DNA from: Diphasiastrum complanatum | Lineage: Eukaryota; Streptophyta; Lycopodiopsida; Lycopodiales; Lycopodiaceae | DNA: 64,000 nt | Direction: 5' to 3' | Assembly (NCBI GenBank): GCA_029204225.1 | Contig: CM055101.1 | Location: 38,237,374-38,301,373, forward strand | Part shown: piece by piece, positions 33,333 to 43,788 of the stretch | How the letters are laid out: each line of letters opens with the position of its first letter | How positions within the stretch are numbered: position 1 is the first letter of the stretch | Program-made: the position numbers and the translations under genes | The notes under the pieces: generated by a model | What the model saw: only the letters and a program-made list of their open reading frames with translations | Told to the model about the DNA's origin: nothing | The model's database searches: none

Positions 33333-34078
33333 TTTAAACCTAAACTGAATGAACTAGTATGAACTATATCAGAGATGTGAAACTAAAAGAAAAACTTAGT
33401 AGGAGACATTCATACATTAAAATGTTTTTGGAATTATCCTTGAAATGTAATTCATTCAATAATGACATAGGTGTGGAGGATCGTACGCGAGTTCTGCCAT
33501 CAGTGCATTGAATCACAATCTTGTGTGTTTTAGTAGTTTGTCTTTTGTTTGTTTCTTGCAAACGGTTTTGAGCTAAGGGTAGTTTTTAAAATATTTAGAT
33601 TTGTGAGAGGAAGAGCTCCATTTTAAGTGGCACCATAAAAATGGCCATTGGCATTTTTGTTGACTAGTCAAAGGTCAACATTTTTGCTTTTCACCAAATG
33701 GGCTTTTTATGCTTGAGTCGGCATTTGTTGACATTTATACTGATTGACATTCTTTAGCATTTATGTTGATCTGCATTTTGGGACTTGTATTTTGGTAATT
33801 TGCGTTAAGTAGTGAAAAATGTCGATTGGCGTTTTTTTCAGCTTAGGCCTTTTAGCATTTTACCTATTTATGCCTTTCGTCATGTTTCAGTCTCTTTAAA
33901 CTTTGTTTTGACGACTCGAATTCTTCATTGACCAATGTCGATTGACATTTGTTAGTCTATCCAAATCTCAGTTTATTTTTGCAGATTTAGAAAACTTCAT
34001 TATTTATGCAAATTTGAGAAAGTCTTAATTAAAAGCATAATTAGGTGAGAATTCTAAATAAAGATTCATGTAATTTTC
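33333..34078. other. Stretch without a supported gene
   Basis: Between 33640 and 34000 variants of TTGACATTT/GGCATTT recur (TTGTTGACATTTATACTG, GATTGACATTC, GATCTGCATTTTGG), giving a loosely periodic texture. No coding motif is seen. Confidence 0.4.
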
Positions 34079-34520
34079 TTACCATCTAAGGCAAAGTCTT
34101 TCTTGTATTGCATGTGCTGCAAAGATATATTTTGCTTCAGTAGAAGATAAGTCTATTGAAGTCTGCTTTCCATTGTTCCAACAAATAGAACCATAATTGA
34201 GTAGAAATACATAACCTAATATGGACTTTCTTGTATCCACATTTCCTACCCACAATATGCATCTGTGTAGTTTGGTAGAACATGATTGTCTTTTGCATTG
34301 GGTCTGTTGTAGCAGATGCACTACTAGTCATTGGTGGCCTATGAATATCTTAGCACTCTAATAAGTGTCTTCTAGTGTGTTATGTTTGACATGAATTGAC
34401 TCAGTGTAATGATTGCATAAGCAATGTCAGACCTATTACATAACATGGCATACATGAGAGATCCAATGGTGATTCTCATGACCAATGAATATGGATGATG
34501 CAAATAAACTATTCAGAAAA
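34079..34520 (-). pseudogene. Ty1/copia reverse transcriptase tail and RNase H relic
   Basis: Minus-strand reading gives ITIGSLMYAML, RSDIAYAIITLSQFMSN and RVLRYS (34500-34350), then ILGYVFLLNYGSICWNNGKQ and SSTEAKYIFAAHAIQE (34320-34079). These are the copia GSLMYL..TRPDIAYAV..LSR, Y.GT and SGYVF..G.I.W.SKKQ..V.LSSTEAEY blocks. In-frame stops break the first half. The RNase H catalytic Glu context (STEA) remains. The element is truncated on both sides and no LTR is recognised. Confidence 0.85.
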
Positions 34521-35473
34521 AAAATATACATTTAAAACTTTTCTTAACTCATAGACACTACATAGACTTGTTGAATTAAGCACTTAACCTAGATAGAAAG
34601 ATCAATGAAATATTTCAACTCACCACATGCATAAAAGTTTCTCACAAGTGAGGTTGGCTAAGTTGATCATAAGATGCTATATAGCAAAACATTCAAATTG
34701 TAATTCATGTGCCAAAAAGCTCCAACTTGTGAAAGATACACTAAAGGTTGAAATCTCTAAATTGTTTACCAAAGAACGCCAAGTTAGCAAGGTTTGACTT
34801 TTTTTGCAAGTATAAAACACTCCACCAATGCAGTAAAAGTTTGCACATGTTATGGCTTTAGATAGTTGAGAGTAAGAATGTTGTGATGTTTAAGATTTAA
34901 GTCTAATTGTGACTCGAATAGTCTTACCAAACATTCACTTGCATAATGATGTTTGTCTTGCATTTTGTAAATAATTTATTGACATCTTTTTTTCATGTAA
35001 GTACCGTAAGCTTTAAAACTCTTTAGAGCTATTATTGATTCCTTGCAGCCTTTTATTTAGTCTGTAATTCCATCAAAGCACTTTGCCTAGTGCTAGTGGT
35101 TGCCCATGTACACTGATTATAAGAGCTAAATTGAATTATTATTATCGTAACCATTCCCAACCACAATAACCCATGTAATGAAATTTTATGATTTCATCTA
35201 AAAAATTTAATGATCAACAAGGCAACATGATGGTTTTTATCAACACAAAGATTCATTGAGTAAAGATTGTGTAGGTAACAAATTTTACTATACTCATTAT
35301 AGTGTCTACAGTGAGTACTATTAGATGAGGGTTCAAGAGAGATGAAATAACAAAGAAAAACATATTGCATGGGTCAAATTTTTTCACTCAAAAAAACCAC
35401 TACAATACATGGATAGTGATCCAAACACATTTAACAATTTGTGCATCACCTCCCCATATACATACGCACGTAT

Positions 35474-35511
<38 letters not shown>

Positions 35512-35970
35512 GAAGCCACAATAGGGCTGAAGCCATAGCATAGTTTAAGCCATATAGAGTCTAAGCCAACGATGTTCCCCAACGCTAAATGTATGGAGCT
35601 TTGAAGCCTTTTCATCAACGTTGACATTTTCTCTTGCATAAAGAATTTGTTTGGTACTTCGCTTTGTTTTCTTGAAGAGGTTTGAGTCATGCAAAGAAAT
35701 GACACTGTAAGGAAATAACAAGAAAATTTGCTTCTTCATAGAGTGCAAGTGACACAAGAAGCGTCTTCTACCTGTACAAAATCTATGTCACGTACTTTTC
35801 AGAAGAAGCTAAATGGTTCACGTAAAACATGTAAATGGGAAAGTAATGGGTCTTAGGTAGAGACCTCACCCTTTTTTAGGTACATTTTAAATATTCACAT
35901 TCACAAAGAAAGTACTTCAATGGAATTTTTGTCCCATAGAAGTCCATAAAGAAGTTTAGATGAAGGTTGT
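34521..35970. other. AT-rich stretch, mostly unassigned
   Basis: Upstream (in minus sense) parts of the copia element may extend into 34521-34900 but are too decayed to read. A CA microsatellite lies at 35476-35510. No supported gene. Confidence 0.4.
35476..35510. repeat. (CA)n microsatellite
   Basis: A pure CA run of about 35 bp. The minus-strand Cys/Val frame over it is an artefact. Confidence 0.97.
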
Positions 35971-36327
35971 GTATTATGGAATGTGTCGGGCAGAGGACAT
36001 ATGCCCGGTAAGGATTTCCAGAATTTGTTAGACAAGGCCTGAGAGGCTGAGCCTAAATTTTTTTGGAAAGCCGAACCGGGCAGAATGTCCTCTGCATGAC
36101 GCATTCCATTGCATAATGGATACGTTGACTTTTTTCACATGTACATTATGAAGCGTAATAAGCAATTTGACTCTAACTGACCACTCGGGAAGTGCCACGT
36201 TGCGGCCGTATGGACGCACGTGGTGGAAAGAGCAGCACCTACATTTGGAAAAAAGTACATATATATTCTTCTTTTTAAGATGTTAAAAAAGGGGCATAAT
36301 AGTCACAAGGTATTCATTACGTACTAA
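35971..36327. repeat. Fold-back element copy 1 with flanking unit
   Basis: The left arm 35971-36009 (GTATTATGGAATGTGTCGGG, CAGAGGACATATGCCCGGT) pairs with the right arm 36074-36123 (ACCGGGCAGAATGTCCTCTG, GCATTCCATTGCATAATGG), with a loop of about 65 bp. The repeat continues with GATACGTTGACTTTTTTCAC and ends near TATTCATTACGTACTAAG. The same layout occurs at 37531-37900. Confidence 0.8.
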
Positions 36328-36622
36328 GTATTGGCAATTGAGGGCCAATACCAAATACAATTGAGTCCCGGGTATAAAGTGGTGGAGATTGGATTATATG
36401 TGGTATGAAATTGATATACGAACTACAAATGATATATGTGGTATTGGGCTAAGCAATGGAACATTATTGCATGTAATTGCTAACCAATGGAGCACTGCTT
36501 TAATTGTCTTTGGCATGAAATTTTTTCGTTATGCAAATTTTTTTTGTTTCATATTTTTCATGTGGCAAACTTTTATGTTTCCATTTTTAATGTAATTTAG
36601 TATGGAAAACGTTGGTCCGAAG

Positions 36623-37090
36623 CAGTGTTGGGCGGGTATATAGGGTCACGACTGGTATCAATAATGGGTATGAACATGGTATTAAAAAACCGACCCGACT
36701 GGTATATGATTTCTAATACCAGGGTCTAGAACCGGACACCCAGTATTAACTATTTTACTATTCATGTTGATACCCAGATTGGGGAGATTTTGTGGATTTT
36801 TCTTGAGGCATCAATAGTAGTACTATTTTTAGTATTTTTTTAATATCTCTGATTTTTTATATTTTAAATTATGATATTACACTTTAAAAAGTATATTTAT
36901 AGCAAATCGTACATGTTGATACCCGAGTTAATAACCGGCTGGTATCACCCTTGTGATACCAGCTTGGTCTATACCAGTCTACAAATCCTAGACCTGCTTA
37001 TGTTGATACCCTACTGGTATTACATTTTCTAAAAAACTGCAATACCCTAACCCGGCTGGTATCAAAAATTTTGATACCCGCCCAACACTG
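36623..37090. mobile_element. Complete hAT-type MITE with 8-bp target duplication
   Basis: The 468-bp element begins CAGTGTTGGGCGGGTAT and ends with its exact reverse complement ATACCCGCCCAACACTG, a 17-bp perfect terminal inverted repeat. It is flanked by GTCCGAAG (36615-36622) and GTCCGGAG (37091-37098), an 8-bp target-site duplication with one mismatch, which is diagnostic of the hAT superfamily. The interior is filled with degenerate GGTATC/GATACC words and has no coding sequence. It would have been moved by a transposase supplied in trans. Confidence 0.9.
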
Positions 37091-37530
37091 GTCCGGAGTT
37101 TGAAGGCTATTCAAATCGGGAGCGTCGGTCAAACTGTAGAGTAGCAGAAACATGGTGGATTGTCGCAGAAACAAGCAAAATCTATGGGACACCATATAAT
37201 GCAAGATAATATAGGCCCCCAAAAGGCCAAAAAGTCCGGCCAAAATCAATAATGTGATACAAAGTAGAAGTGATAGTGATCCATAAGAAATATTATCCCA
37301 AGAAACGAACATGTCCCACCATTCTCCATCCTTGGAAAAGGATTTTCTAGCCTACTCAACAAGTGCCATCCATTGTCAGCCTAATTAACTCACCATGCAT
37401 TTTAATTGGTAGAAAGGTCTTTAGAAAATCCATTTCCCCAAAAGTTCTGCCCATTTTTGAACTATGCTTTATAAGCAAAATGGGCAAGAGTAGCACAACT
37501 AACAATTTTAGTTTTTCAGAAGATGATTAT

Positions 37531-37900
37531 GTACTATGGAGCTGGGCACAACCATTCTGCCCGGTAAGGATTTCTAGAATTTTTTGGACAGGCCCAGAGG
37601 GGCTGAGCCTAATTTTTTTTGGAAAGACGAACCTGGCATAATGGCCTTTGCAGTGCCTTCCATTGCATAATGGATACTTTGACTTTATTCACATGTCCTT
37701 TATGAAGCATAAGCAGCACTTTAACTTTTTTGACCAGTTAGAAACTAACATGTGGCAGTTTGTTATGCCTGCTGACGCTTGACGCGCAGGTTGGAAAAAG
37801 CGCACCAATTTTCTTTTTGAAAAAAACAAATGACTATTCTGCCTTTTAGGTTGTTCAAAAACTGGGCAGAATAGGCACTAAGTATCCATTACGTTTTATA
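37531..37900. repeat. Fold-back element copy 2 with flanking unit
   Basis: The left arm 37531-37565 (GTACTATGGAGCTGGGCACA, CCATTCTGCCCGG) pairs with the right arm 37631-37676 (CCTGGCATAATGGCC, CCATTGCATAATGGATAC). The loop AAGGATTTCTAGAATTTTTT and the downstream TTGACTTTATTCACATG are close to copy 1. It ends near AAGTATCCATTACG. Confidence 0.8.
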
Positions 37901-37950
37901 ATGCAGATTCTATTTCACAAAGGTCATGTGAGAAAAGTCAAACTATCTAC

Positions 37951-38040
37951 TTCACAATGGAAGGGCACGTGCAAAATGTCATATGCCCGGCTCTTTATCG
38001 GGCATAATGTCATTTGTCCAGGCTCCTTCCATAATACATA
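37951..38040. repeat. Fold-back element copy 3
   Basis: The left arm (GGAAGGGCACGTGCAAAATG, TCATATGCCCGG) and right arm (CGGGCATAATGTCATTTG, GGCTCCTTCC) are separated by only about 5 bp, so this is a near-perfect hairpin core of the same family. Confidence 0.75.
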
Positions 38041-38240
38041 AAGTATAGTAGCTGCATTTTCTGCCAAATTTCAAATTGCTTAGAAAGCAGCCCACTGTTT
38101 TCAAGGGTGATTATGTTTTGCAGCTCAAATTTTACTTCATAATGGCCTCGTGAAAAAATCTCAACTTCGAAAACGTTGATTATCATTTTCAAATGCATAT
38201 TCTACTGCATAATGGGCATATGAAAAAGCAACCACTATCC

Positions 38241-38386
38241 TTTACACAATGGAATGAGCCACTATCCTTTACACAATGGAATGAGCTGGGTAGATGACAT
38301 TCTACCCGGTAAAGAGCCATATGCGAGACTCTACTATGACTCTTTACTGGATAGAATGTCACATGCCCGACTCATTCCATAATACA
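38241..38386. repeat. Fold-back element copy 4 with duplicated left flank
   Basis: The left arm 38271-38315 (ACACAATGGAATGAGCTGGG, ATTCTACCCGGTAAAGAG) pairs with the right arm 38335-38386 (CTCTTTACTGGATAGAATGT, CATGCCCGACTCATTCCAT). The sequence CACTATCCTTTACACAATGG just before the arm is present twice in tandem (38232 and 38260). Confidence 0.8.
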
Positions 38387-38560
38387 TGACAATGGCTTCA
38401 TGGGCATGAGGGGCCTTGTCGAAAGACATGTGCCAAAGTGTCTCTGAAGCGTTTGGGGATTCAAAGTTTGCCCCTACCCATGTTAATAGCCCCTCGACGA
38501 TTTCTTTTGTTACATCTATTACATTGTGGGTGCTATGCTTTGTTGAAAATTGGAGATTTT

Positions 38561-38665
38561 GTGGGGGGAAGGCCCTGCCTGAGGGCCTTCCTTGCTGGGA
38601 GGGCCCTTGCCGGAGGGCAGGCCCCGACCAGCAAGGAAGGCCCGAGGGCTTCGGGCCTTTCCCTA
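38561..38665. repeat. GC-rich multi-hairpin tract
   Basis: Overlapping inverted repeats of GGCCTTCC/GGAAGGCC and CCCGAGGGCTTCGGG fill about 100 bp, in sharp contrast to the AT-rich surroundings. A similar tract (AAGGCCATTCCAC / GTGGAATGGCC) occurs at 53266-53350 at the end of the hAT relic. Confidence 0.7.
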
Positions 38666-39640
38666 CGTAATGCCATTGTGCGAAGGTTTTTTTTTTTTTT
38701 TCCTTTGTTTTTTGGGTGTACGGTATGGCCGTACGGCCGTATGCGCGGATCAATTTTTTTTTTTTCACAAATTTTTTTACGTATGTGGTGGAATGCGGAT
38801 GTGGACAGCCAATGACAGACTGCCACATAGCACATGCACATTTCACCGGAGAGAGGAGAGAGAACGTGCACATTCCACCGGAGAGAGGAGAGAGAAAGTG
38901 AATTCCACCGAGAGAGGAGAGAGAATGATAGATTCTTAAGAGAGAGAAAATTGGATGGCATTATGCTCCTGAAAGTGATCCCAAAATACAAAGGACACCT
39001 TAGCACAAAGCATTACTACACGGTCACAAAGATTGCCCATGAGTGAAGCAAAAGGTAAGAAGAAGCAAAAGGTAAGAAGAAGCAGAATGCACGGCATATC
39101 ACCGTCCCAGCCTGTAGCCGGGCGCATTTCCGAAAAAAACTTGAAGGGTCGCAGGGCAGCTGTCCGTTCAGTCCGGTTGAGACGGCCTCCGCCGGTCAGT
39201 TCTGAATGTTGTGCTGCATGAGGCACGGCACACGGGGACGGTGGACGCTGCTGCTGCTGCTGCTCTTCTTCTTCTTCTTCTATTTTGCTGCTGCTGCATC
39301 ATACATCTCTGTGTAGTAATCTACTACTTTTACTTTGCTTCTTCTTCCTCTTTCGATCCATACCCGTATTCTCCTGCTTCTCTCCCTTTTTTGTCCTCTC
39401 TCTCTTCCCCTGCATCTTCCTTTTTTTCCCAATATACCACTACTACCACTACTACGTGCACAAGTAGTGCCATAGCCTATCTGTTTGACCTCAACACAGC
39501 AGCCCACAAGCAAAATATGTTTCATGCATGCATCAGGTATGGACTATCTCCCTTTATTCCTCCTCCTCTATGTTGGGTATATACCTCCTCTATGTTGGGT
39601 ATTTATTTTTTTTAATTATATATAGATAGAGAGAAGCATA

Positions 39641-39678
<38 letters not shown>

Positions 39679-39679
39679 T
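39641..39679. repeat. (GT)n(GA)n microsatellite
   Basis: About 21 bp of GT followed by about 18 bp of GA. Confidence 0.95.
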
Positions 39680-40624
39680 GAGTGAGTGAGAAGAGGGGCT
39701 TAATTTTTATGTGAGGTGATAAGCTAAGAGGTTTGAGGTGATAAGCTAAGAGATTTATGTTTCGTGGGCGATTGTAAATCTCAGTTGGATCTGTGTTAGT
39801 AGAGCAGAGCAGGGCTAGTTTTGGTAGCCGCAAAATCAAGATAAAGAGACAAGACCCACTTAGTATTAAGGTGAGAGTGGGCTAAAAGACCTAGAAACTG
39901 CAGCTATAAGGCTACATTTGTTTTGAGGGATGCAAGTTTGTGAGTGCTGGTTTTTTGTTTTGTTGATGGCTTAAGTTGATGAAAGCTCTCATAATTCTGT
40001 GGTTTGATGGAAACGTGCTTGTGTGTGCTTTTCTTCTGATCCCACGCAGCAAGCGATTGAGCTGTGCAAAGGAGGATGTGGTAGCAGCAGATGAGGACAG
40101 GCCTGGCTGGCACACAACAATCCCCTTCGTTTGCCAGTTTTACTAGGTAAATACAGAAGAATAGGGTGACACCTATTTTTTGGTTTTAGTTTACCGTGGT
40201 ATAGATCATCTCTCTCTCTCACACACACACACAGCCCAGCTTCGCTTTGTTTTGATTTTCCGCTTCCACCCGTTCTTTTGACTTTTCGCCACTTTCTTCT
40301 CTTGCATGTCCTTATCATTATGGCTGATTGGATTAGAACTCCTGGCCTCAACAAGAAGAAAGGAAGTCTTCACCAACATGCCGCTTTTGTGCTCTGCTTT
40401 CCAACTTGATATTCTACTCTCGTTTTCCGGATCCAACAAGCAGGTGATGCAGCTGAAATAACGTCTAGATTGCTGAAGAAAATGTCTTTGCAAAAGCTGT
40501 GGTCGTTTCAGAGGGTTAAGCTCAAGGGATCAGTAGCCCTAGGTTAATTTGCTTGAGCAGTATTTTGCAATCAAATGCATAGTTTTGTCTAAGGTGGAGT
40601 AGGCCAGGCAAGGCATTAACCAAG

Positions 40625-43600
40625 ATGGCCAGAGCGACCGCAGAAGCCACATTAACTTCTTCTCAGTCTCGTAAGATTCTCTGTCCCTGTTTCTTCTAAC
40701 ACTGTACTGACTTTGTTGTAGTTGCATGTGCATAGCAGTTATGTTTCACTTGAAAACACAATCTAAAAACTTTGCAATCTATGTAATGTCTTGTATGCTG
40801 GTTAGGATTCTAGCTGTGGATATAAGGATTTAGGCGCTCATCACGGCTGCATGCAATGTCGTGTTATGTTGATCAATTTTTATACAAATTAGCAGAGTAT
40901 ACATCAGAGCAATACGATAAACCTGTGTGTGATATCAATATCGTGGACTTTTGACGTAGTTATTACTTTGCTGTCCTGGAATTTTGGCAGTAGATTCGTA
41001 CACATATTCCACGGCCAGTGACATTGTAATTGCATATTTTGCCGGTTGATTTGTTAGCGTTATCCTGATCCTAATTGAATCAGGACAAGTCCACACCCTT
41101 ATTTTAATCGAGTGTTTTGCAGGGTTGGATTTGTTAGCAGATGTCTGTAAATTTGGGAAACTAAATGGCACAGAGAGGCAAGAACTTTTCTCCTCCTTTG
41201 AAAAGGGCAGTTCTGGTGTCCGGGATGTTCTACATTCTTGGTCAAGAAGGCAACTGAAGGATTATCTCAACATTAAGACAGGAGTGGAGAAAAAATACAC
41301 CAGTTATTCTAAACATAAGCTAATTGACCGCCTATTGAGTATAGGGCTGACAAAATCTGATGAGCTAAGAACACCATGCCCGGATGAATTGCAGAATGTC
41401 AGGGAAGAGGTTGAGACAGTTACTAGCAAAGTAGGGAAGGGGGAAAGTCCATCTCGGGAAACGAATCTGCCAGGCAACGTTTCCCTCACTACTGAGCAAC
41501 AGTCTGAGACCAGCACTGTTTGTAAAAATTCAGCTTGTAGGGGCAAATTAAGTGTGACTGATTTGTTTTGTAAACGATGCTCTTGTTGCATCTGCCATTT
41601 GTTTGATGACAATAAAGACCCAAGCCTCTGGATAGTATGCAATGGGAGGTTGGACGATAAGAAAGGTGGCTGCAATTTGTCCTGTCATGTTGAGTGCGCA
41701 TTGAAGCTTCAGGTGGCTGGAGTTACCCAAAGGGAAACTGTCAATTTGGATGGCAGTTTCTGTTGTCCATCTTGCGGAACAGTCAGCGACTTGATTGAGT
41801 AAGTACTCTAGGTTTTGGTGACCGCAGTAGAGATTCTGCTTTTGATTTGGCGAGCCTTTATATTCAATATCTCTGAAAGCTTGAAGGGTGATTACCATAC
41901 TTATTTCCTTTTTTTTTTAACAGGTGCTTGAAGAAGCAGTTGTTCATTGCAAAGGAAGCTCGAAGAATTGATATCCTATGTTATCGGCTTTATCTGGCAT
42001 ATCGCTTGCTTACTGGAACAACTCATTATCAGAAACTTTTTAGCATTGTGAGTGATGCAGCCCACAAACTTGAAGAAGAAATAGGGCCTCTCAATGAGGC
42101 TTCTTCTAAGCTTGTGAGAGGTATTGTTAGTAGGCTGTCATCTGGAGCTGAAGTTCAGAAACTGTTGCAAAGTGCTCTTCAGAAAGTGGAACACTATTTT
42201 TTGGAAGCAGAATCGCGAAGGGAGTTGGGGTTGCAAGGCACAATTTTTTCTTTATCAGACAATTTGTTGGAAAAGCAAGATCAATTGGAAGGTCAGTAAA
42301 CATTTAGGGCTGAGCTATATAATTACATCCTTTAATTACATAATTGTGCTAATCGATGCATGTTATATTGACTTGAAACTTGCAGGAGATATAAAAGCAA
42401 AGTACAGTTTACATTTTATCGACGTAACATCAATGTCCATCACAGTGTCTTGGAACAACCCAAATTGCGGGGCTGCACAAGAGGTAACTGTTCAGAAACT
42501 ATGGCACTGCAAAGCAAATGAAACGGTTTTCCTGAGTGCTCCGACTATTGAGCTTTCAAACTCTGAACAGGAAGCAACATTTTGTGATTTAGAGGCCGGT
42601 ACACAATATGCTTTTAAACTTCTAGCATTCGGCAGAAAAGGTATTGTTGCTCAAGCCGAAGGGGTGTGCTTTACAAAGGACACAAGAGATAACCTTCATA
42701 ATAGCTCTACAAAAGTTCAGCCAAAAACTGCAGGAAAATCAGAAAGCATGTATTTGGGTGTTCTGGATCTTTTGAAGCCAAGTGTAAGTTCCCTTGCAAT
42801 AGATGATCTTGATACTACATTTAAGGTTCGCAATCTAGGAAATGCACTTCATACAAGACAACTTGAATCCAGTGCTACGGAACCAATGCTGTCTGGAATT
42901 CAGTCGAACTGTAGGGAAGAAGGGCTCAAATGCGAGCAGCTTGAGAATCTCACTTCTGATGGATCTCTCCCATTGAATGTAAATGGCTGCATGAATGCCC
43001 CAGCCAAGCCTGCTGCGATCCTGTTTGAGGGAGGTAACAAGAAGCGTAGACGTGCATCTACTACAAGGACTCAGGAGAAGGCTTCAACCTCTAATCATGA
43101 TCCAGATTCGTGCAAAGGCGCAACTGAAATGCTAGTGAATCTCCAACCTGTAACAAACAAGTCAATTCTTGACACATCAATTCAGAGTGAGTGTGTCATA
43201 CGGGTACTTAATGCTGAACTTTCTCCTTCGGTAAGTAGGTCAAAGGATTCTGCTGATGCCCATCCAAGTGAATCTTTAGTTACAGATGTTTTGCCAGCAG
43301 GTATTGCTACTTCTAAAGACATGTCTGGCGCTCATCATAAACCACATGGTTGTGAGATTGAAAATTTTACAGATAGCAACTCACAACAGAATGATGAGTT
43401 TCAGTTGATTTTACACCCTTCAATTGAGGGAGAGGTAACTGAGTTGAATCCAAGGAAAAGAATTGCAGGTGAATTTCGTCAAGGGCAAAGTTTGACTAAA
43501 TGGGAGCTGCCTCATCAGCAGCAAAACGATCCCCGTTCAAAATCAGATGATTTTTTTGAGTTTTGGGTCAAAATAGTACGCTGGCTTGAGTGTGAAGGTC

Positions 43601-43788
43601 ATCTTGGGGCTCATTTTCGAATGAGATTCCTCAGCTGGTTAGGGCTCAGAGCTACAGAGAGGGAGAAGAGAGTCATTACAGCATTTTTCAATTCTATGCT
43701 GGATGATCCAACTAGCTTAGCGGAACAACTTATGGATACTTTCCAAGAGATTGTTACGAAACCTAGAGCTGCTAAGGTAGTGGAGTGA
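40625..43788 (+). CDS. VIL: VIN3-like (VEL/VIL) PHD-finger protein, Polycomb PRC2 accessory factor, 4 exons
   Basis: Splice model: 40625-40670, 41123-41798, 41924-42291, 42386-43788, 2493 nt, 830 aa, phase kept at all three GT-AG junctions. ATG 40625 sits in a good plant context (CCAAGATGGCC). Exon 2 encodes a helical N-terminal part (SRRQLKDYL, KYTSYSKHKLIDRL), then the atypical VEL PHD finger at about residues 149-235 (CKNSACRGKL, FCKRCSCCICHLFDDNKDPS, SCHVECAL, CCPSC). Exon 3 is the four-helix extension (ARRIDILCYRLYLAYRLL, GIVSRLSSGAEVQKL). Exon 4 starts with an FNIII domain (about 364-455; ITVSWNN, AGTQYAFKLLAFG), then a long polar linker with a KKRRR nuclear-localisation-like stretch near 580, then the C-terminal VID domain (about 750-825; WVKIVRWLECEGHLGAHFR, FLSWLGLRATERE, DDPTSLAEQLMDTF). 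In flowering plants such proteins join PRC2 and promote H3K27me3 silencing through VID-mediated multimerisation. That role is inferred here. All zinc ligands appear present. A polyadenylation-like AATAAA lies at 44044. Confidence 0.93.

Larger units (their letters stand above)
38387..40624. other. Mixed repeats and probable promoter/leader of the VEL gene
   Basis: It holds a GC-rich hairpin tract at 38561-38665 (GAAGGCCC/GGGCCTTC words), long T-runs at 38687 and 38756, GTACGGCCGTA palindromes at 38718-38745, three copies of CACCGGAGAGAGGAGAGAG-like units (38836-38930), CTG/CTT simple repeats near 39245-39290, a GT/GA run at 39641-39679 and CT/CA runs at 40208-40232. The last kilobase probably contains the promoter and 5' UTR of the gene starting at 40625. 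No TATA box is clearly placed. Frames on both strands here are low-complexity. Confidence 0.5.

Noticed and set aside
38334-39006. Minus-strand frames of 157 and 179 codons.
   Set aside because: They cover hairpin tracts, T-runs and GGAGAGAG repeats. Their composition is entirely explained by those repeats.
39211-39615. 134-codon Leu/Ser-rich plus-strand frame upstream of the VEL gene.
   Set aside because: It is encoded by CTG, CTT and CT simple repeats. I considered an upstream ORF or first exon but found no splice donor or conserved residue to support it.
41304-41898. Minus-strand frames over VEL exon 2.
   Set aside because: Antisense shadows of the PHD-finger exon.
42124-42385. Long upstream extension of the VEL exon 4 frame through the intron.
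   Set aside because: The frame before 42386 is out of register with exon 3, starts at TTG and loses conservation. The GT-AG intron 42292-42385 gives the family-consistent join.
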